Both the position numbers and the translations under genes were made by a program. Below, in pieces: positions 1-9,740 of a stretch of DNA of 64,000 nucleotides. The DNA is from Catelliglobosispora koreensis DSM 44566 (GTDB lineage: Bacteria > Actinomycetota > Actinomycetes > Mycobacteriales > Micromonosporaceae), in assembly GCF_000379685.1 (NCBI RefSeq), contig NZ_KB903261.1, positions 310,097 to 374,096 on the forward strand. The letters run 5' to 3'. How positions within the stretch are numbered: the stretch's first letter is position 1; each line of letters starts with the position of its first letter. The notes beneath the pieces are model-generated. The model searched no databases and was not told where the DNA came from. It saw nothing but the letters and a program-made list of their open reading frames with translations.

Positions 1-827
<827 letters not shown>

Positions 828-1502
828 TTACCGCTTGCGCCGCCCTCGGCTTTGCGGCACTGCGTCCCGAGTCCGAACGACCTCGACGACCGTGGCCGGC
901 GGGTCAATGAGACCTGACCCGCAATGCCGGATGACTGGTTCGCCACCACCGAGCCGAGTGAGCACCGCTCGATGTGTGTCGATCTCTTCCGCCGCGGAGG
1001 CACCCTTCATCGCCAGCATTCGGCCACCGGTTTGAGCGAGCGGAAGACACCAGCCCGCCAGCCGGTCAAGAGGAGCGACCGCTCGCGCGGTAACAAAGTC
1101 TGCGTATAGCCGCCCGACGAACTCTTCCGCGCGACCTCGTTTGACCTCAACCTGACTGGACAGCCCCAGCGCCGACACCGCCTCGTCCAGGAACGCGGTA
1201 CGCCGTGCCAATGGCTCGACCAGAATGACCGAAATATCCGGTCTCGCCACAGCCAGCACGATACCTGGCAGACCAGCGCCGGACCCCACATCGATCACCG
1301 TGGCGGACGGAAAAATGAGTTCAGAAACCACGGCACAGTTGAGGAGATGCCGTTCCCAGAGTCGCGGCGCTTCGCGGGGGCCAATGAGCCCTCGTACGAC
1401 ACCTTCGGTTTCCAAAAGGGAGGCGTAGGAAACGGCAAGGCCGAGACGATCACCAAAAACCGTCTCGGCCGCGTGCCGGAATTCAGCGGGCACAGAGTCC
1501 AT
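828..1502 (-). CDS. rsmG: 16S rRNA (guanine527-N7)-methyltransferase RsmG
   Basis: The product of about 224 residues is a class I SAM-dependent methyltransferase. The SAM-binding motif I reads [16 protein letters not shown], followed by an acidic strand ([16 protein letters not shown]). The N-terminal NLLNC-like segment ([14 protein letters not shown]) is typical of GidB/RsmG, which methylates G527 of 16S rRNA; its loss gives low-level streptomycin resistance in known bacteria. The ATG start at 1502 shares its A with the TGA stop of jag (TGATG), so translation is probably coupled; a TTG directly before it (1505) is an alternative. The C-terminus is basic (RGRRKR). Normal length and normal synteny (jag-rsmG-parA). 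Confidence 0.95.
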   Translation of the reverse strand: MDSVPAEFRHAAETVFGDRLGLAVSYASLLETEGVVRGLIGPREAPRLWERHLLNCAVVSELIFPSATVIDVGSGAGLPGIVLAVARPDISVILVEPLARRTAFLDEAVSALGLSSQVEVKRGRAEEFVGRLYADFVTARAVAPLDRLAGWCLPLAQTGGRMLAMKGASAAEEIDTHRAVLTRLGGGEPVIRHCGSGLIDPPATVVEVVRTRDAVPQSRGRRKR

Positions 1503-2119
1503 CAAGCAGGCCGGACCACAATCCGGCGGTTAGGCTCGACGCCCTCGGACTCGCTAGCGACGCCGTAGCTGGCATTCACGACGTCGTGGACGCATTTGCG
1601 CTCGAACGCCGACATCGGTTCCAGCCGAACCGCTTCGCCGTTCTGCTTCACCTTCTCAACAGCCTTCTGTGCCACCAGGCCGAGTTCCTTACGGCGCTGG
1701 TCGCGGTAGCCGCCAACGTCGAGCAGCAGCCTGCTGGGCTCACCCGTCTGCTTGAAGATCGCGAGACGGGTCAGCTCCTGAAGGGCTTCGAGAGTGGCAC
1801 CCCGCTGGCCGATCAGCGATTGCAGCTTGGCGCCAACAACCTCGACCACCGGGCGGCCATTGGAGACAAGCTCATCGATGTCGCCGTCGGCATCCAGGAT
1901 GTCGAGCAGGCCCTCGATGTAGTCAGCGGCGACCTCGCTCTGCCGGAACAGGTCGGCATCGCTAAGCGCCTTCCGCTTTGGAGCGTCCTCTTCGGACTCC
2001 TCGGAATCCGAGGACTCTTCAGCGTCCTGCGCTTCGACATCCTGCGCTTCTTCGACGTCTGCCGCATCGACGGTGTCGTCGAGTTCTTCGATGTCGAGGC
2101 GCTCGGTCTGTTCGGTCAC
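1502..2119 (-). CDS. jag: Jag/KhpB-type RNA-binding protein (KH-R3H)
   Basis: 205 residues. The first 55 are very acidic and low in complexity (many E/D/S). A KH-like region follows (about 70-140; [20 protein letters not shown], ending with the SLIGQRG loop), then a C-terminal R3H domain with [10 protein letters not shown] and later [13 protein letters not shown]. This is the SpoIIIJ-associated protein, which binds RNA and is thought to influence membrane-protein or cell-envelope gene expression. The GTG start at 2119 is preceded by GGAG 6 nt upstream. It lies between yidC and rsmG in the conserved actinobacterial order. Confidence 0.93.
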   Translation of the reverse strand: MTEQTERLDIEELDDTVDAADVEEAQDVEAQDAEESSDSEESEEDAPKRKALSDADLFRQSEVAADYIEGLLDILDADGDIDELVSNGRPVVEVVGAKLQSLIGQRGATLEALQELTRLAIFKQTGEPSRLLLDVGGYRDQRRKELGLVAQKAVEKVKQNGEAVRLEPMSAFERKCVHDVVNASYGVASESEGVEPNRRIVVRPA

Positions 2120-2154
2120 GTTCTACTCCGATAGTGGTGGTGCGATGGGGAACG

Positions 2155-3057
2155 TCAGCCGACGTTCTTCTTCACGGTCTTGCGCTTGGGGTTGGCAGGC
2201 TTGGCACCGACCTTCGGCGCGAGCGCCTTGGCGAGCTCGGGGTCGACCGGCTTCGGCTCAGCCTTGGCGCCAGCCACCTTCGGCGGCGGGTACTTCTTCA
2301 GCACCCACATCTGCTGCCCAAGCGAGAACAGGTTGGAGGTGGTCCAGTAGATGATCAGACCGAGGGGGAAGGCCACCGCTGAAACGATCAGTGTGGCGGG
2401 GATGCCGTACAGCATGATCTTTTGCAGCATGCGCTGTTGCGGGTCTTCGGACCAGCCGGTCTTGAGGATCATCTGGCGGCTGGTCATATACGTCGTCGCG
2501 ATCATGACCACGCCGAGCACGCCACACAGAATCATCGCCCCGGTGCCGTAGCCGGTAAAGGTCGCACCGATGGAAACACCGAACAGCTTGGCGTCAGCGG
2601 CGCTGTTGAACTGGCTAACAGGCCAGCCATACAGCATCTTGTCGGCGTCGGCGAGGCCAAGGTTGGCGGGGGTCATCCGCTTAACGATGTGGAACACACC
2701 GAAGAAGATCGGCATCTGGAGCAGCAGCGGGAGGCAGCCCATCAAGGGGTTGGCCTTCTCGCGCCGGTAGAGCTCCATCATCTCGCGCTGAAGCGTCTCG
2801 CGATCGCCCTTGTGCTTCTCCTGAAGCGCCTTGAGCTGTGGCTGCAGGGCCTGCATCGCCCGCTGCGAGCGGATCTGCTTAACAAACAAGGGGAAGATAA
2901 TGACCCGGACCGTGAGCACCAGGAACACGATCGCCAGGATCCAGTCCCAGGTCGTGCCGAGCCACAGACCATCCAGGCCAATCTTGTCCCAGAGGGAATG
3001 CCAGGCCCGAAGGATCCACGATATGCCGGTGTAAATCGGCCCCATCAGCCAATCCAT
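2155..3057 (-). CDS. yidC: Membrane protein insertase YidC (Oxa1 family)
   Basis: 300 residues with an N-terminal membrane segment, a conserved cytoplasmic loop after the first core helix, and transmembrane segments around MGCLPLLLQMPIFFGVF, TGYGTGAMILCGVLGVV and LIVSAVAFPLGLIIYW. The LLLQMPIFFG and IIYWTTSNLFS motifs are typical of 60KD_IMP/YidC. It inserts proteins into the cytoplasmic membrane with or without SecYEG. The tail is basic (NPKRKTVKKNVG), as in ribosome-interacting Oxa1 proteins. The ATG at 3057 shares its A with the yidD stop (TAATG), so the two are coupled. There is no signal peptide or large periplasmic domain, as usual in Gram-positives. Confidence 0.96.
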   Translation of the reverse strand: MDWLMGPIYTGISWILRAWHSLWDKIGLDGLWLGTTWDWILAIVFLVLTVRVIIFPLFVKQIRSQRAMQALQPQLKALQEKHKGDRETLQREMMELYRREKANPLMGCLPLLLQMPIFFGVFHIVKRMTPANLGLADADKMLYGWPVSQFNSAADAKLFGVSIGATFTGYGTGAMILCGVLGVVMIATTYMTSRQMILKTGWSEDPQQRMLQKIMLYGIPATLIVSAVAFPLGLIIYWTTSNLFSLGQQMWVLKKYPPPKVAGAKAEPKPVDPELAKALAPKVGAKPANPKRKTVKKNVG

Positions 3058-3329
3058 TAGGATCTTGCTCCAGTCGCTTCAGTCCGGCCGGGCGGCACGG
3101 GGTCGTATCCGCCCGGATGGAAGGGGTGGCAGCGCCCGATCCGCCGGACCGCGAGCCAGCTTCCCTTAAGCGCACCATGGCGGGCTATCGCCTCCAGCGC
3201 ATAGGCGCTGCAGGTCGGGTGAAACCGGCAGCGGGCCGGAAGGCCCGGGCTTACCCAACGACGGTACGCGATGATAGGAAGAGCCAGCACGCGACCGGCC
3301 CATGTCGTGGGGCGTTGCACTTCGCTCAT
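3057..3329 (-). CDS. yidD: Membrane protein insertion efficiency factor YidD
   Basis: 90 residues with the family hallmark [21 protein letters not shown], which includes the three Cys-containing core positions (CRFHPTC), and the [17 protein letters not shown] segment. YidD assists YidC-dependent insertion. It overlaps rnpA by 4 bp (ATGA) and yidC by 1 bp, so rnpA-yidD-yidC are translationally coupled. Confidence 0.95.
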   Translation of the reverse strand: MSEVQRPTTWAGRVLALPIIAYRRWVSPGLPARCRFHPTCSAYALEAIARHGALKGSWLAVRRIGRCHPFHPGGYDPVPPGRTEATGARS

Positions 3330-3682
3330 TTCGCTGCTTTCGGCCGCAGGGCCTGCGCCAGCGCCGCATCAAGATCTAAACCCATTTGCTGGTACGCCGT
3401 GAGCCCGGCTGTCGGAAGCGCCCGAACCACGAGCTGACAGCCGAGCGGAAGGTCACCGATGCGCTCGGCGACCAGATGACGCAAACGGCGCTTCACTTTG
3501 TTGCGCACGACGGCTCCGCCCACGGCTTTGGATACGACGAAACCCGCTTTCGCCGGCTCATCGCTGACGTTAGCGGGTTTCGTGACGTGCACCACGACGC
3601 TGCCCCGGCTGGCTCTCCGGCCGCCGCGCACAGTGCTGGCGAAGTCACTGCTTCGCCGGAGCCGGTGCGCCGCAGGCAGCAT
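3326..3682 (-). CDS. rnpA: Ribonuclease P protein component
   Basis: 118 residues. The family signature is present: [25 protein letters not shown] (the conserved VxRNxxKRRLR motif that contacts RNase P RNA), after an N-terminal [14 protein letters not shown] segment. It forms RNase P with the M1 RNA and trims pre-tRNA 5' ends. The ATG start is at 3682. It lies directly downstream of rpmH, the universal rpmH-rnpA pairing. Confidence 0.96.
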   Translation of the reverse strand: MLPAAHRLRRSSDFASTVRGGRRASRGSVVVHVTKPANVSDEPAKAGFVVSKAVGGAVVRNKVKRRLRHLVAERIGDLPLGCQLVVRALPTAGLTAYQQMGLDLDAALAQALRPKAAK

Positions 3683-3699
3683 GTGGGTTCCTTGGGGAT

Positions 3700-3837
3700 T
3701 TAGACCGCCAGGCGGGCGCGGCCCTTGCCACGGCGCGCCGAGAGGACAGCGCGGCCGGCACGGGTGCGCATGCGCAGCCGGAAGCCGTGGGTCTTCGCGC
3801 GCCGGCGGTTGTTCGGCTGGTAGGTGCGCTTGCTCAC
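3700..3837 (-). CDS. rpmH: Ribosomal protein bL34
   Basis: 45 codons, from a GTG at 3837 (GGAG 7 nt upstream) to a TAA at 3700. The sequence [20 protein letters not shown] and the tail [12 protein letters not shown] are classic L34. The reading frame stays open further upstream, but the alignment with L34 and the ribosome-binding site fix the start here. It is the first gene of the leftward rpmH-rnpA-yidD-yidC-jag-rsmG operon and diverges from dnaA. Confidence 0.97.
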   Translation of the reverse strand: MSKRTYQPNNRRRAKTHGFRLRMRTRAGRAVLSARRGKGRARLAV

Positions 3838-4323
3838 GTCAGGTCTCCTGGGGCTTGATATCTTCGCTCTCGGTGCAGCCGCGACCGCGAAGCGGGCGGC
3901 GCAACCGGTCCAGCCTACACGCCACCTCGATATACCGCCAAAACGCGGGGGTGGTAACTGCGCTGCGAACACACAGCGTTACCCTGTGGACAACTGTGGA
4001 CGCCTGTGGATAACCCTGTTAACGTGCCCAGGTGCCGGATCTGTGGGGGACTCCAGTCGATAGTGGCACAAGCGGAAAACCGTCACTGTTAATTGGTGCT
4101 GCGGCAAAACCGCAGCGGCATATGGCTCGTTGGCACAACGAAGGTGGGCACGCGCCAAATTGCGGGATGGGCGTCTCTCCGGGCCGCGGTCATGGCCTGT
4201 GGATAACCTGTGGAGAACTTTGTGGAATCCGGGTTTGACCCGGTGATGGGATCTCCGCTAGCCACGGACAGTGAACACATCGTGATAGCTCGGAGCCGAC
4301 CGCACTGAAGGGCGGGGAAGATC
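3838..4323. promoter_or_regulatory. Divergent rpmH / dnaA regulatory region with DnaA boxes
   Basis: 486 bp without a gene. TGTGGATAA, the reverse complement of the consensus DnaA box TTATCCACA, occurs exactly at 4005-4013 and 4198-4206. Looser copies (TGTGGACAA 3985-3993, TGTGGACGC 3995-4003, TGTGGAGAA 4209-4217) flank them. The clusters lie far enough from oriC to suggest dnaA autoregulation rather than initiation. Promoters for rpmH (leftward) and dnaA (rightward) must be here; I do not assign -35/-10 elements. Confidence 0.8.
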
Positions 4324-5844
4324 GTGAACGACCTCGAAGCCGTCTGGCAGGCCGCCACAGACGAGCTGCATGACGAGATCGTTTCCCAGCAACAACGCGC
4401 TTACCTTCGCCTGACCCGGCTGCGTGCGATCGTGGAGGACACCGCGCTGCTGAGTGTCCCCAATCCACAGGTCCGCGAAATCATCGAGCAGCGGCTCCGT
4501 CCCGCTATTACCGAAGCTCTGTCTCGCGTGCTTGGCCGCTCTCTTCAGGTCGTCGCGACCGTCCGCCCTGCGGAGGACACGCCGCCACTGGCTCCGGCCC
4601 CAGCATCGGCCACACCGGCTCCTATGACCTCGTCCGGGCTCACGGCGTACTCGCAGCATCACATGTCTTTGGATGAAGACGAGGGTGCGCTGTTCTCGGT
4701 GCCCTCGCCCCGCCCGGTGGAAAGAAAAGAAGCGCCGGCGCCGGTCCTCGAAGCGCCACCCAACCCGATCCCGAGCCCACTGGGCCGTCCTAATCTGGGG
4801 CCAACGCCGGAGCCGAGCCCGAGCAAGCTCAGCCACAAGTACCGCTTCGAGACCTTCGTCATTGGATCCTCGAACCGCTTCGCACACGCCGCCGCGGTCG
4901 CCGTCGCCGAGTCGCCAGCCAAGGCCTACAACCCGCTGTTCATCTACGGCGGTTCTGGGCTGGGCAAGACGCACTTGCTGCACGCGATCGGGCACTACGC
5001 CAAGGAGCTCGGGCACGCGCGCACGGTTCGCTATGTGTCCACAGAGGAATTCACCAACGACTACATCAACTCGCTGCGCGACAACCGTGGGCACGACTTC
5101 CAGCGGCGGCACCGTGAAGTCGACATCCTCCTGATCGACGACATCCAGTTCCTGGAAAAGAAGGAACGGACCCAGGAGGAGTTCTTCCACACGTTCAACA
5201 CGCTGCACAACGCCAACAAGCAGATCGTGATTACCTCCGACCGCAGCCCTAAAGCGCTGGCGACGTTGGAAGACCGGCTGCGCACCCGGTTCGAGTGGGG
5301 CCTGCTGGCTGACATTCAGCCGCCGGATCTGGAGACGCGCATCGCCATTCTGCAGAAGAAGGCGGCGCAGGAGCGGTTGCACGCCCCGGGCGAGGTGCTG
5401 GAGTTCATCGCCTCGCGCGTCTCGAACTCGATCCGTGAACTCGAGGGCGCCCTGATCCGCGTCACCGCTTATGCCAACCTTTCGCGGTCAGCCGTCACGC
5501 TGCCGATCGCGGAGGAGGTGCTGCGCGACTTCATCCCCGATGACGCGGCACCGGAGATCACGGCTGACCAGATCATGATGTCCACTTCGGACTACTTCGG
5601 CGTCTCGCTGGAAGACCTGCGTGGCCACTCCCGTTCACGGGTCTTGGTGAACGCCCGTCAGGTCGCTATGTACCTGTGCCGTGAACTGACCGACCTGTCC
5701 CTGCCGCGCATCGGCCAGGCGTTCGGGGGGCGTGACCACACCACCGTCATGCACGCCGACCGCAAGATCCGTCAGCAGATGGCCGAGCGGCGTTCGCTCT
5801 ACAACCAGATCGCTGAGCTGACGAACCGCATCAAGCAGAACTGA
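4324..5844 (+). CDS. dnaA: Chromosomal replication initiator DnaA
   Basis: 506 residues, GTG start at 4324. Domain I (about 1-85) is followed by a Pro/Ala-rich domain II linker to about 170. The AAA+ domain III has Walker [12 protein letters not shown] near residue 209, Walker [11 protein letters not shown], and the sensor/arginine-finger segment [13 protein letters not shown]. Domain IV ends with the DNA-binding signature [15 protein letters not shown] near residue 467. It binds DnaA boxes and melts oriC. The linker is shorter than in Streptomyces DnaA but usual for other actinobacteria. Its usual neighbour dnaN is displaced by about 2.7 kb because a glucanase gene and a decayed lipoprotein gene lie in between. 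Confidence 0.98.
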   Translation: MNDLEAVWQAATDELHDEIVSQQQRAYLRLTRLRAIVEDTALLSVPNPQVREIIEQRLRPAITEALSRVLGRSLQVVATVRPAEDTPPLAPAPASATPAPMTSSGLTAYSQHHMSLDEDEGALFSVPSPRPVERKEAPAPVLEAPPNPIPSPLGRPNLGPTPEPSPSKLSHKYRFETFVIGSSNRFAHAAAVAVAESPAKAYNPLFIYGGSGLGKTHLLHAIGHYAKELGHARTVRYVSTEEFTNDYINSLRDNRGHDFQRRHREVDILLIDDIQFLEKKERTQEEFFHTFNTLHNANKQIVITSDRSPKALATLEDRLRTRFEWGLLADIQPPDLETRIAILQKKAAQERLHAPGEVLEFIASRVSNSIRELEGALIRVTAYANLSRSAVTLPIAEEVLRDFIPDDAAPEITADQIMMSTSDYFGVSLEDLRGHSRSRVLVNARQVAMYLCRELTDLSLPRIGQAFGGRDHTTVMHADRKIRQQMAERRSLYNQIAELTNRIKQN

Positions 5845-5885
5845 CGCATCGACCTTCTTGACATCTTGAACGAGCCTCCCGAGCA

Positions 5886-5936
5886 TTGAGAGAGCGCTCT
5901 CACGCCTATTTCCAGGCGTTGAGAAAACGCTCTTCC
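5886..5936. promoter_or_regulatory. Paired LacI-type operator upstream of the GH16 gene
   Basis: A perfect 12-bp palindrome GAGAGCGCTCTC (5890-5901) lies within TTGAGAGAGCGCTCTC at 5886. A second, imperfect copy TTGAGAAAACGCTCTT starts at 5919, exactly 33 bp later (three helical turns). The central CG with A/T-rich shoulders resembles operators of LacI-family sugar repressors such as CebR. This suggests repression of the glucanase until an oligosaccharide inducer is present. No LacI gene is in the window. Confidence 0.6.
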
Positions 5937-5956
5937 CATCGAAGGAGGTCATGGGC

Positions 5957-7327
5957 ATGAGACTCCGCTCCCGTTTACTGCCCATCGCGCTCGTCCTCGC
6001 CGTTACCGGGGCTGCCGCCCTTGCCGTCAGCGCCAACGCCGCGGTTCCGCCGACGCCCACCGGCTGGACCCTGTCCTTTGCCGACGACTTCAACGGCGCT
6101 AACAACACCCTGCCGTCCGGTGCCAACTGGATCATCGACACCGGGACGAGCTATCCGGGCGGCCCCGCGAACTGGGGGACCGGCGAAGTTCAGACGTACA
6201 CGAACAGCACAGCGAACCTGCGCCAAGACGGGGCTGGAAACCTCGTCATCACTCCTATTAGGAGCGGCGGCAGCTGGACGTCAGGCCGCATCGAAACCCA
6301 GCGCAGCAACTTTAAGGCACCCGCGGGCGGGATCCTGCGGATCGAGGCCCGCATCCAGATGCCCAACGTCACCGGCTCGGCGGCCCTCGGCTATTGGCCC
6401 GCCTTCTGGGCGCTAGGTGCGCCCTACCGCGGCAACTACTGGAACTGGCCCGGGATCGGCGAATTCGACGTCATGGAGAACGTCAACGGGCTCAATGCCG
6501 TTTGGGGAGTGCTGCACTGCGGCGTGAACCCGGGCGGTCCGTGCAATGAGACCACCGGCATCGGGGCAAACCGAGCCTGCCCCGGCTCGTCGTGCCAATC
6601 CGGCTTCCACACCTACCGCTTCGAGTGGGACCGCACGAACGAAAACGCCCAGCAACTGCGGTGGTATGTGGACGGTCAGCAATTCCACACGGTGAACCAA
6701 TCACAGGTGGGCTCGTACTGGGGTCAGATGACGAGCCACGCCGGTTACTTCATCCTGCTGAACGTGGCGATGGGCGGGGCTTTCCCGAACGCGCTAGCGG
6801 GCATGGGGACGCCGACGGCAAGCACGGCTTCGGGCGTTCCGATGCGGGTGGACTACGTCGCCGTGTGGACGCGAGGGACCGGCACCACCCCACCGCCCAC
6901 GACGCCACCTCCCACTTCACCGCCGCCGGGCGGTGGACGTGACGCCTACGCGCCGATTCAGGGCGAGAGCCACAACGCCAATAACGGCGTCGTGAATTAC
7001 GGCTACTACATGGGCAGTCTCCGCAACGGCGACTGGGCCCGCTATGACAACGTCAACTTCGGCTCGCCCGGGCCACGGGACTTTGTCGCCCGCGTGGCGT
7101 CTGGCGCGGCCGGAGGCATCAGTGGACTCGTTGAGATCCGCATCGACAGTCCGACAGCGGCACCGATCGGATCCTTCGCCATCGCCAACACGGGTGGCTG
7201 GGAAGCGTGGCGAGACGTTCCCGGCAACGTGGGAGGCGTGACTGGTACCCACACGGTGTATTTGACCTTCACCAGTGGACAGCCAAACGATTACGTCAAC
7301 GTCGACCACTTCTTCTTCCGCCGCTAA
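5957..7327 (+). CDS. Secreted GH16 endo-beta-glucanase with C-terminal CBM6-like module
   Basis: 456 residues from the ATG at 5957, 8 nt after GGAGG; an ATG at 5951 is too close to that site. A Sec signal peptide (about 1-29, ending SANAA) precedes a GH16 domain (about 32-310). The catalytic motif GEFDVMEN has its nucleophile Glu near residue 169, Asp 171 and acid/base Glu 174. A Pro/Thr linker (about 311-328) leads to a carbohydrate-binding module that starts DAYAPIQGESHN and ends VDHFFFRR, resembling CBM6. It probably cleaves laminarin-type beta-1,3-glucans outside the cell. It is placed between dnaA and oriC behind a double operator and before a strong hairpin, so it is an independent insertion into the dnaA-dnaN neighbourhood. 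Confidence 0.9.
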   Translation: MRLRSRLLPIALVLAVTGAAALAVSANAAVPPTPTGWTLSFADDFNGANNTLPSGANWIIDTGTSYPGGPANWGTGEVQTYTNSTANLRQDGAGNLVITPIRSGGSWTSGRIETQRSNFKAPAGGILRIEARIQMPNVTGSAALGYWPAFWALGAPYRGNYWNWPGIGEFDVMENVNGLNAVWGVLHCGVNPGGPCNETTGIGANRACPGSSCQSGFHTYRFEWDRTNENAQQLRWYVDGQQFHTVNQSQVGSYWGQMTSHAGYFILLNVAMGGAFPNALAGMGTPTASTASGVPMRVDYVAVWTRGTGTTPPPTTPPPTSPPPGGGRDAYAPIQGESHNANNGVVNYGYYMGSLRNGDWARYDNVNFGSPGPRDFVARVASGAAGGISGLVEIRIDSPTAAPIGSFAIANTGGWEAWRDVPGNVGGVTGTHTVYLTFTSGQPNDYVNVDHFFFRR

Positions 7328-7330
7328 ATG

Positions 7331-7367
7331 ACTGTGGGGCAGCGGGAAGGTTCCGCTGCCCCACAGT
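7331..7367. terminator. Strong hairpin terminator after the GH16 gene
   Basis: A perfect 15-bp stem (7331-7345 with 7353-7367; arm ACTGTGGGGCAGCGG) with a 7-nt loop, starting 3 bp past the stop codon. There is no clear U-tract on either side, as is common in actinobacteria. It can serve both the glucanase and the convergent minus-strand lipoprotein remnant. Confidence 0.8.
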
Positions 7368-7381
7368 CCACAGTGGACACT

Positions 7382-7986
7382 TCACGCCTGAACGAACTTG
7401 CCGTCGCGGTAGGTGTAGCCAACGGTCCGCTTCGGGCTTTGATTGTCGTACTCGCCAAGCACGTCGACCTGAATCACACCATCCACAATGGACACTGGCT
7501 GCTCTTCCTCGCTCATAAGAAACGGCTTTCCCGGCTCCTGGAGGACAAAGCCGAGCGAACCGGTGACTTTGCCTGAGGCGTCGAGCTTGATGACGAATGG
7601 GGTGAACGGGCTCGCCCCTTCGACAGCGCAATGAAGCATGGATGACCGCTTCGTCACCAGATTGGCCATCGAGGTCGCCCACCACGGCCGGGACCCTTGC
7701 GTTGATGGCGATCGCGGCTCCGGGCTTAATGGCGGCAAGGCCATCTTTAAAGGTGCGTTTTCCCGCTGGGCAGGCTTGTGCCCACGGTTGAGGGAAAAGC
7801 GGGGATCTCGAAAGTCGCGTTGCCGAAGTCTGTGGATGGCCGCGTCGCCGCTGGCTTGGGTGTGGGCTTCACTGAAGCTGAAGAGCTTGCGGCCGTTGAG
7901 GTTGGCGCGACAGACGGTGGCGTCGTCGTGCTGCAGCCGACGAGAGCAGCAACCGCGATAGCAGCGGTGAAGAGGTGCTTGCCCAT
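7382..7986 (-). pseudogene. Frameshifted secreted lipoprotein
   Basis: The ATG at 7986 opens a lipoprotein signal peptide with lipobox ALVGC (Cys 18), then a Ser/Thr/Pro-rich linker and a stretch ending STVGTSLPSG. That frame stops at 7747. Good protein sequence continues in the next frame (KRTFKDGLAAIKPGAAIAI, then VVGDLDGQSGDEAVIH), and from about 7640 in the third frame (LHCAVEGASPFTPFVIKLDA through to a TGA at 7382). Two single-base shifts in the same direction therefore break one gene of about 200 codons. Either this is a decaying gene or the sequence has two errors. Function unknown; the GDLDGxxxDEAV stretch resembles FG-GAP-like or secreted actinobacterial proteins. Confidence 0.7.
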
Positions 7987-8084
7987 TTCGGATTCCCCGT
8001 TCTGTCAGATGGTCGTGGAAGGCTATGACACGAAGAAGAGAAGGGGGAAGAAGAAAGGTTGCCGCCGGTTCTCAAGAGCTTTTC

Positions 8085-8590
8085 CAGCGTTGTCTGTTGA
8101 TAACTCAGTGGATAACCCGGTGGATTTCCTGTGGACGGCCTGTGGATGGCTGTGGACAGAAATTCGTCAAAAAATCTTGATGTGGAAAAGCTGTGGATGA
8201 CGCTCCATGATCCGTGGAAAACCTTCCATGATCCGTGGATATCCCTGTGGGGTAAGGAATCTGTCTTCGTCCACATTTTGGGGATAACCCATGGGGACAG
8301 CCGGTGGATAACCTGTGGACGGCGGTGGACAACTTGTGGGTGATTCCGCAGCTGTGGAAAAACAGGCAAGTTATCCACCGATGGTCCACAGCCCGTCCAC
8401 AGGGTCCGACGCTCGTTGAGCAGTCGAAACCTGGGTTATCCCCAGTTTCCACAGGGCCTATTAAGAACATGGGTTTTATCTCTTATAGAGAAAACAAAAC
8501 AAAATCACCGGCGCTCGATCTGTGGATAGGGACCAGTTCGATGCAGATCGTCTCCGGGGCATATGGTGCTAGCGAAACAACAGCTGGGAG
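8085..8590. other. oriC: Chromosomal origin of replication oriC
   Basis: This gene-free stretch directly before dnaN carries roughly twenty DnaA-box-like elements in both orientations (TGTGGATGG, TGTGGACAG, GGTGGATAA, TGTGGACGG, TTATCCACC, GTCCACAGG, TTATCCCCA, TGTGGATAG and others), mostly between 8100 and 8460. An A/T-rich segment at about 8466-8508 (TTTTATCTCTTATAGAG then AAAACAAAACAAAATC) is the best candidate for the unwinding element. The density, the flanking dnaN and the overall synteny identify oriC. The dnaA-side limit is set by the remnant lipoprotein gene. Confidence 0.92.
8204..8239. repeat. 15-bp direct repeat inside oriC
   Basis: TCCATGATCCGTGGA occurs at 8204-8218 and again at 8225-8239, a 21-bp period (two helical turns). 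Each copy is itself a near-palindrome (TCCATG/CGTGGA) and resembles a degenerate pair of facing DnaA boxes, or a binding site for another origin regulator. Confidence 0.75.
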
Positions 8591-8596
8591 GGACAG

Positions 8597-9733
8597 ATGA
8601 AGTTCCGGGTGGAACGAGACGCGCTGGCCGATGCGGTCGCATGGACGGCTAAGAGCCTGCCGAGCAGGCCGTCCGTTCCGGTGCTCGCCGGAGCGATGCT
8701 GCGCGTCTCCGATGGGCGCCTGCACGTCTCAGGGTTCGACTACGAGGTTTCTAACCAGGTCGACGTTGACGTCCAGGCTGACGCCGACGGTGCCACGCTC
8801 GTTTCCGGACGGCTGCTTGCCGAAATCACCAAGGCACTCCCGGCCAAGAAGCCGGTCGAGATCGCCGCTGTGGGATCTCATCTCGAGCTCGTCTGCGGAA
8901 CGGCCCGCTTCACCCTTCCGACGATGCCTGTCGAGGACTACCCGACTCTTCCGGAGCTGCCAGCTAGCGCCGGCACTGTCGACGCGGCGACCTTCGCCAG
9001 CGCCGTCGCTCAGGTCGCGATGGCCGCTGGGCGAGACGAGACGCTGCCGATGATGACCGGTGTCCGGATCGAACTGTCCGGCGAAGGCCTGGCGCTGCTC
9101 GCGACAGACCGCTACCGGCTCGCCGTCCGCGAGATCACGTGGACTCCTGGCGACCCAGACTTCAGCGCCAACGCCCTCGTTCCGGCTCGCACCCTCGCCG
9201 ACACCGCCAAGACGCTTGGCCCGCTCGGCGGCGAAGTAACCATCGCGCTTTCGGGCAGCGGAACTGGCGAAGGCATGATCGGCTTCGTCGGTGGAACACG
9301 CCGCACGACGAGCCGTTTGCTTGACGGGCAAAGCTATCCGCCGGTCCGTTCGCTGTTCGCGCCGTCTTACACCTCCGAGGCCCGGGTGCCCGTGGCGGCA
9401 CTGACCGAGGTCGTCAAGCGTGTGTCGCTGGTTGCCGAGAAGGCCACCCCGGTGCGGTTGAGCTTTAGCGATGACGGGCTCGTCGTCGAAGCCGGCGGTG
9501 TCGAAGAGGCTCGCGCCAGCGAGGCGATGGAAGCGACCTACAGCGGAGACTCGATCACGGTGGCGTTCAACCCGCAATACCTGGTCGAGGGCCTCGGTGC
9601 GCTTAACGCCCCGACTGCGGTCTTCTCCTTCAATGACCCGGTAAAGCCTGCGGTTATCACGCCCGCGGGAGACGATGGTGCCGTGATCGAAGGATTCCGG
9701 TACCTGATCATGCCAATTCGGGTCGGAAGGTAG
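8597..9733 (+). CDS. dnaN: DNA polymerase III beta sliding clamp
   Basis: 378 residues from ATG 8597 with a GGGAGGGAC site upstream. The N-terminus MKFRVERDALADAVAWTAKSLP, the internal LLATDRYRLAVRE signature and the terminal RYLIMPIRV are typical of DnaN. Three structurally repeated clamp domains fill the length. It tethers the replicative polymerase to DNA. oriC lies immediately upstream and gnd follows by 7 bp, beginning the dnaN-gnd-recF-dciA unit. Confidence 0.98.
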   Translation: MKFRVERDALADAVAWTAKSLPSRPSVPVLAGAMLRVSDGRLHVSGFDYEVSNQVDVDVQADADGATLVSGRLLAEITKALPAKKPVEIAAVGSHLELVCGTARFTLPTMPVEDYPTLPELPASAGTVDAATFASAVAQVAMAAGRDETLPMMTGVRIELSGEGLALLATDRYRLAVREITWTPGDPDFSANALVPARTLADTAKTLGPLGGEVTIALSGSGTGEGMIGFVGGTRRTTSRLLDGQSYPPVRSLFAPSYTSEARVPVAALTEVVKRVSLVAEKATPVRLSFSDDGLVVEAGGVEEARASEAMEATYSGDSITVAFNPQYLVEGLGALNAPTAVFSFNDPVKPAVITPAGDDGAVIEGFRYLIMPIRVGR

Positions 9734-9740
9734 TTAGTAC

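Noticed and set aside
4258-5382. Long minus-strand open frame (374 codons) opposite dnaA
   Set aside because: Mirror of the dnaA codon pattern; no family motifs, no ribosome-binding site. The same applies to long frames opposite gyrB (14426-15889), the TPR gene (36707-38374) and the carboxyltransferase gene (43286-44881).
5890-5901. GAGAGCGCTCTC as a terminator of dnaA
   Set aside because: The stem would have no loop. The second phased copy and the position before the glucanase fit an operator better.
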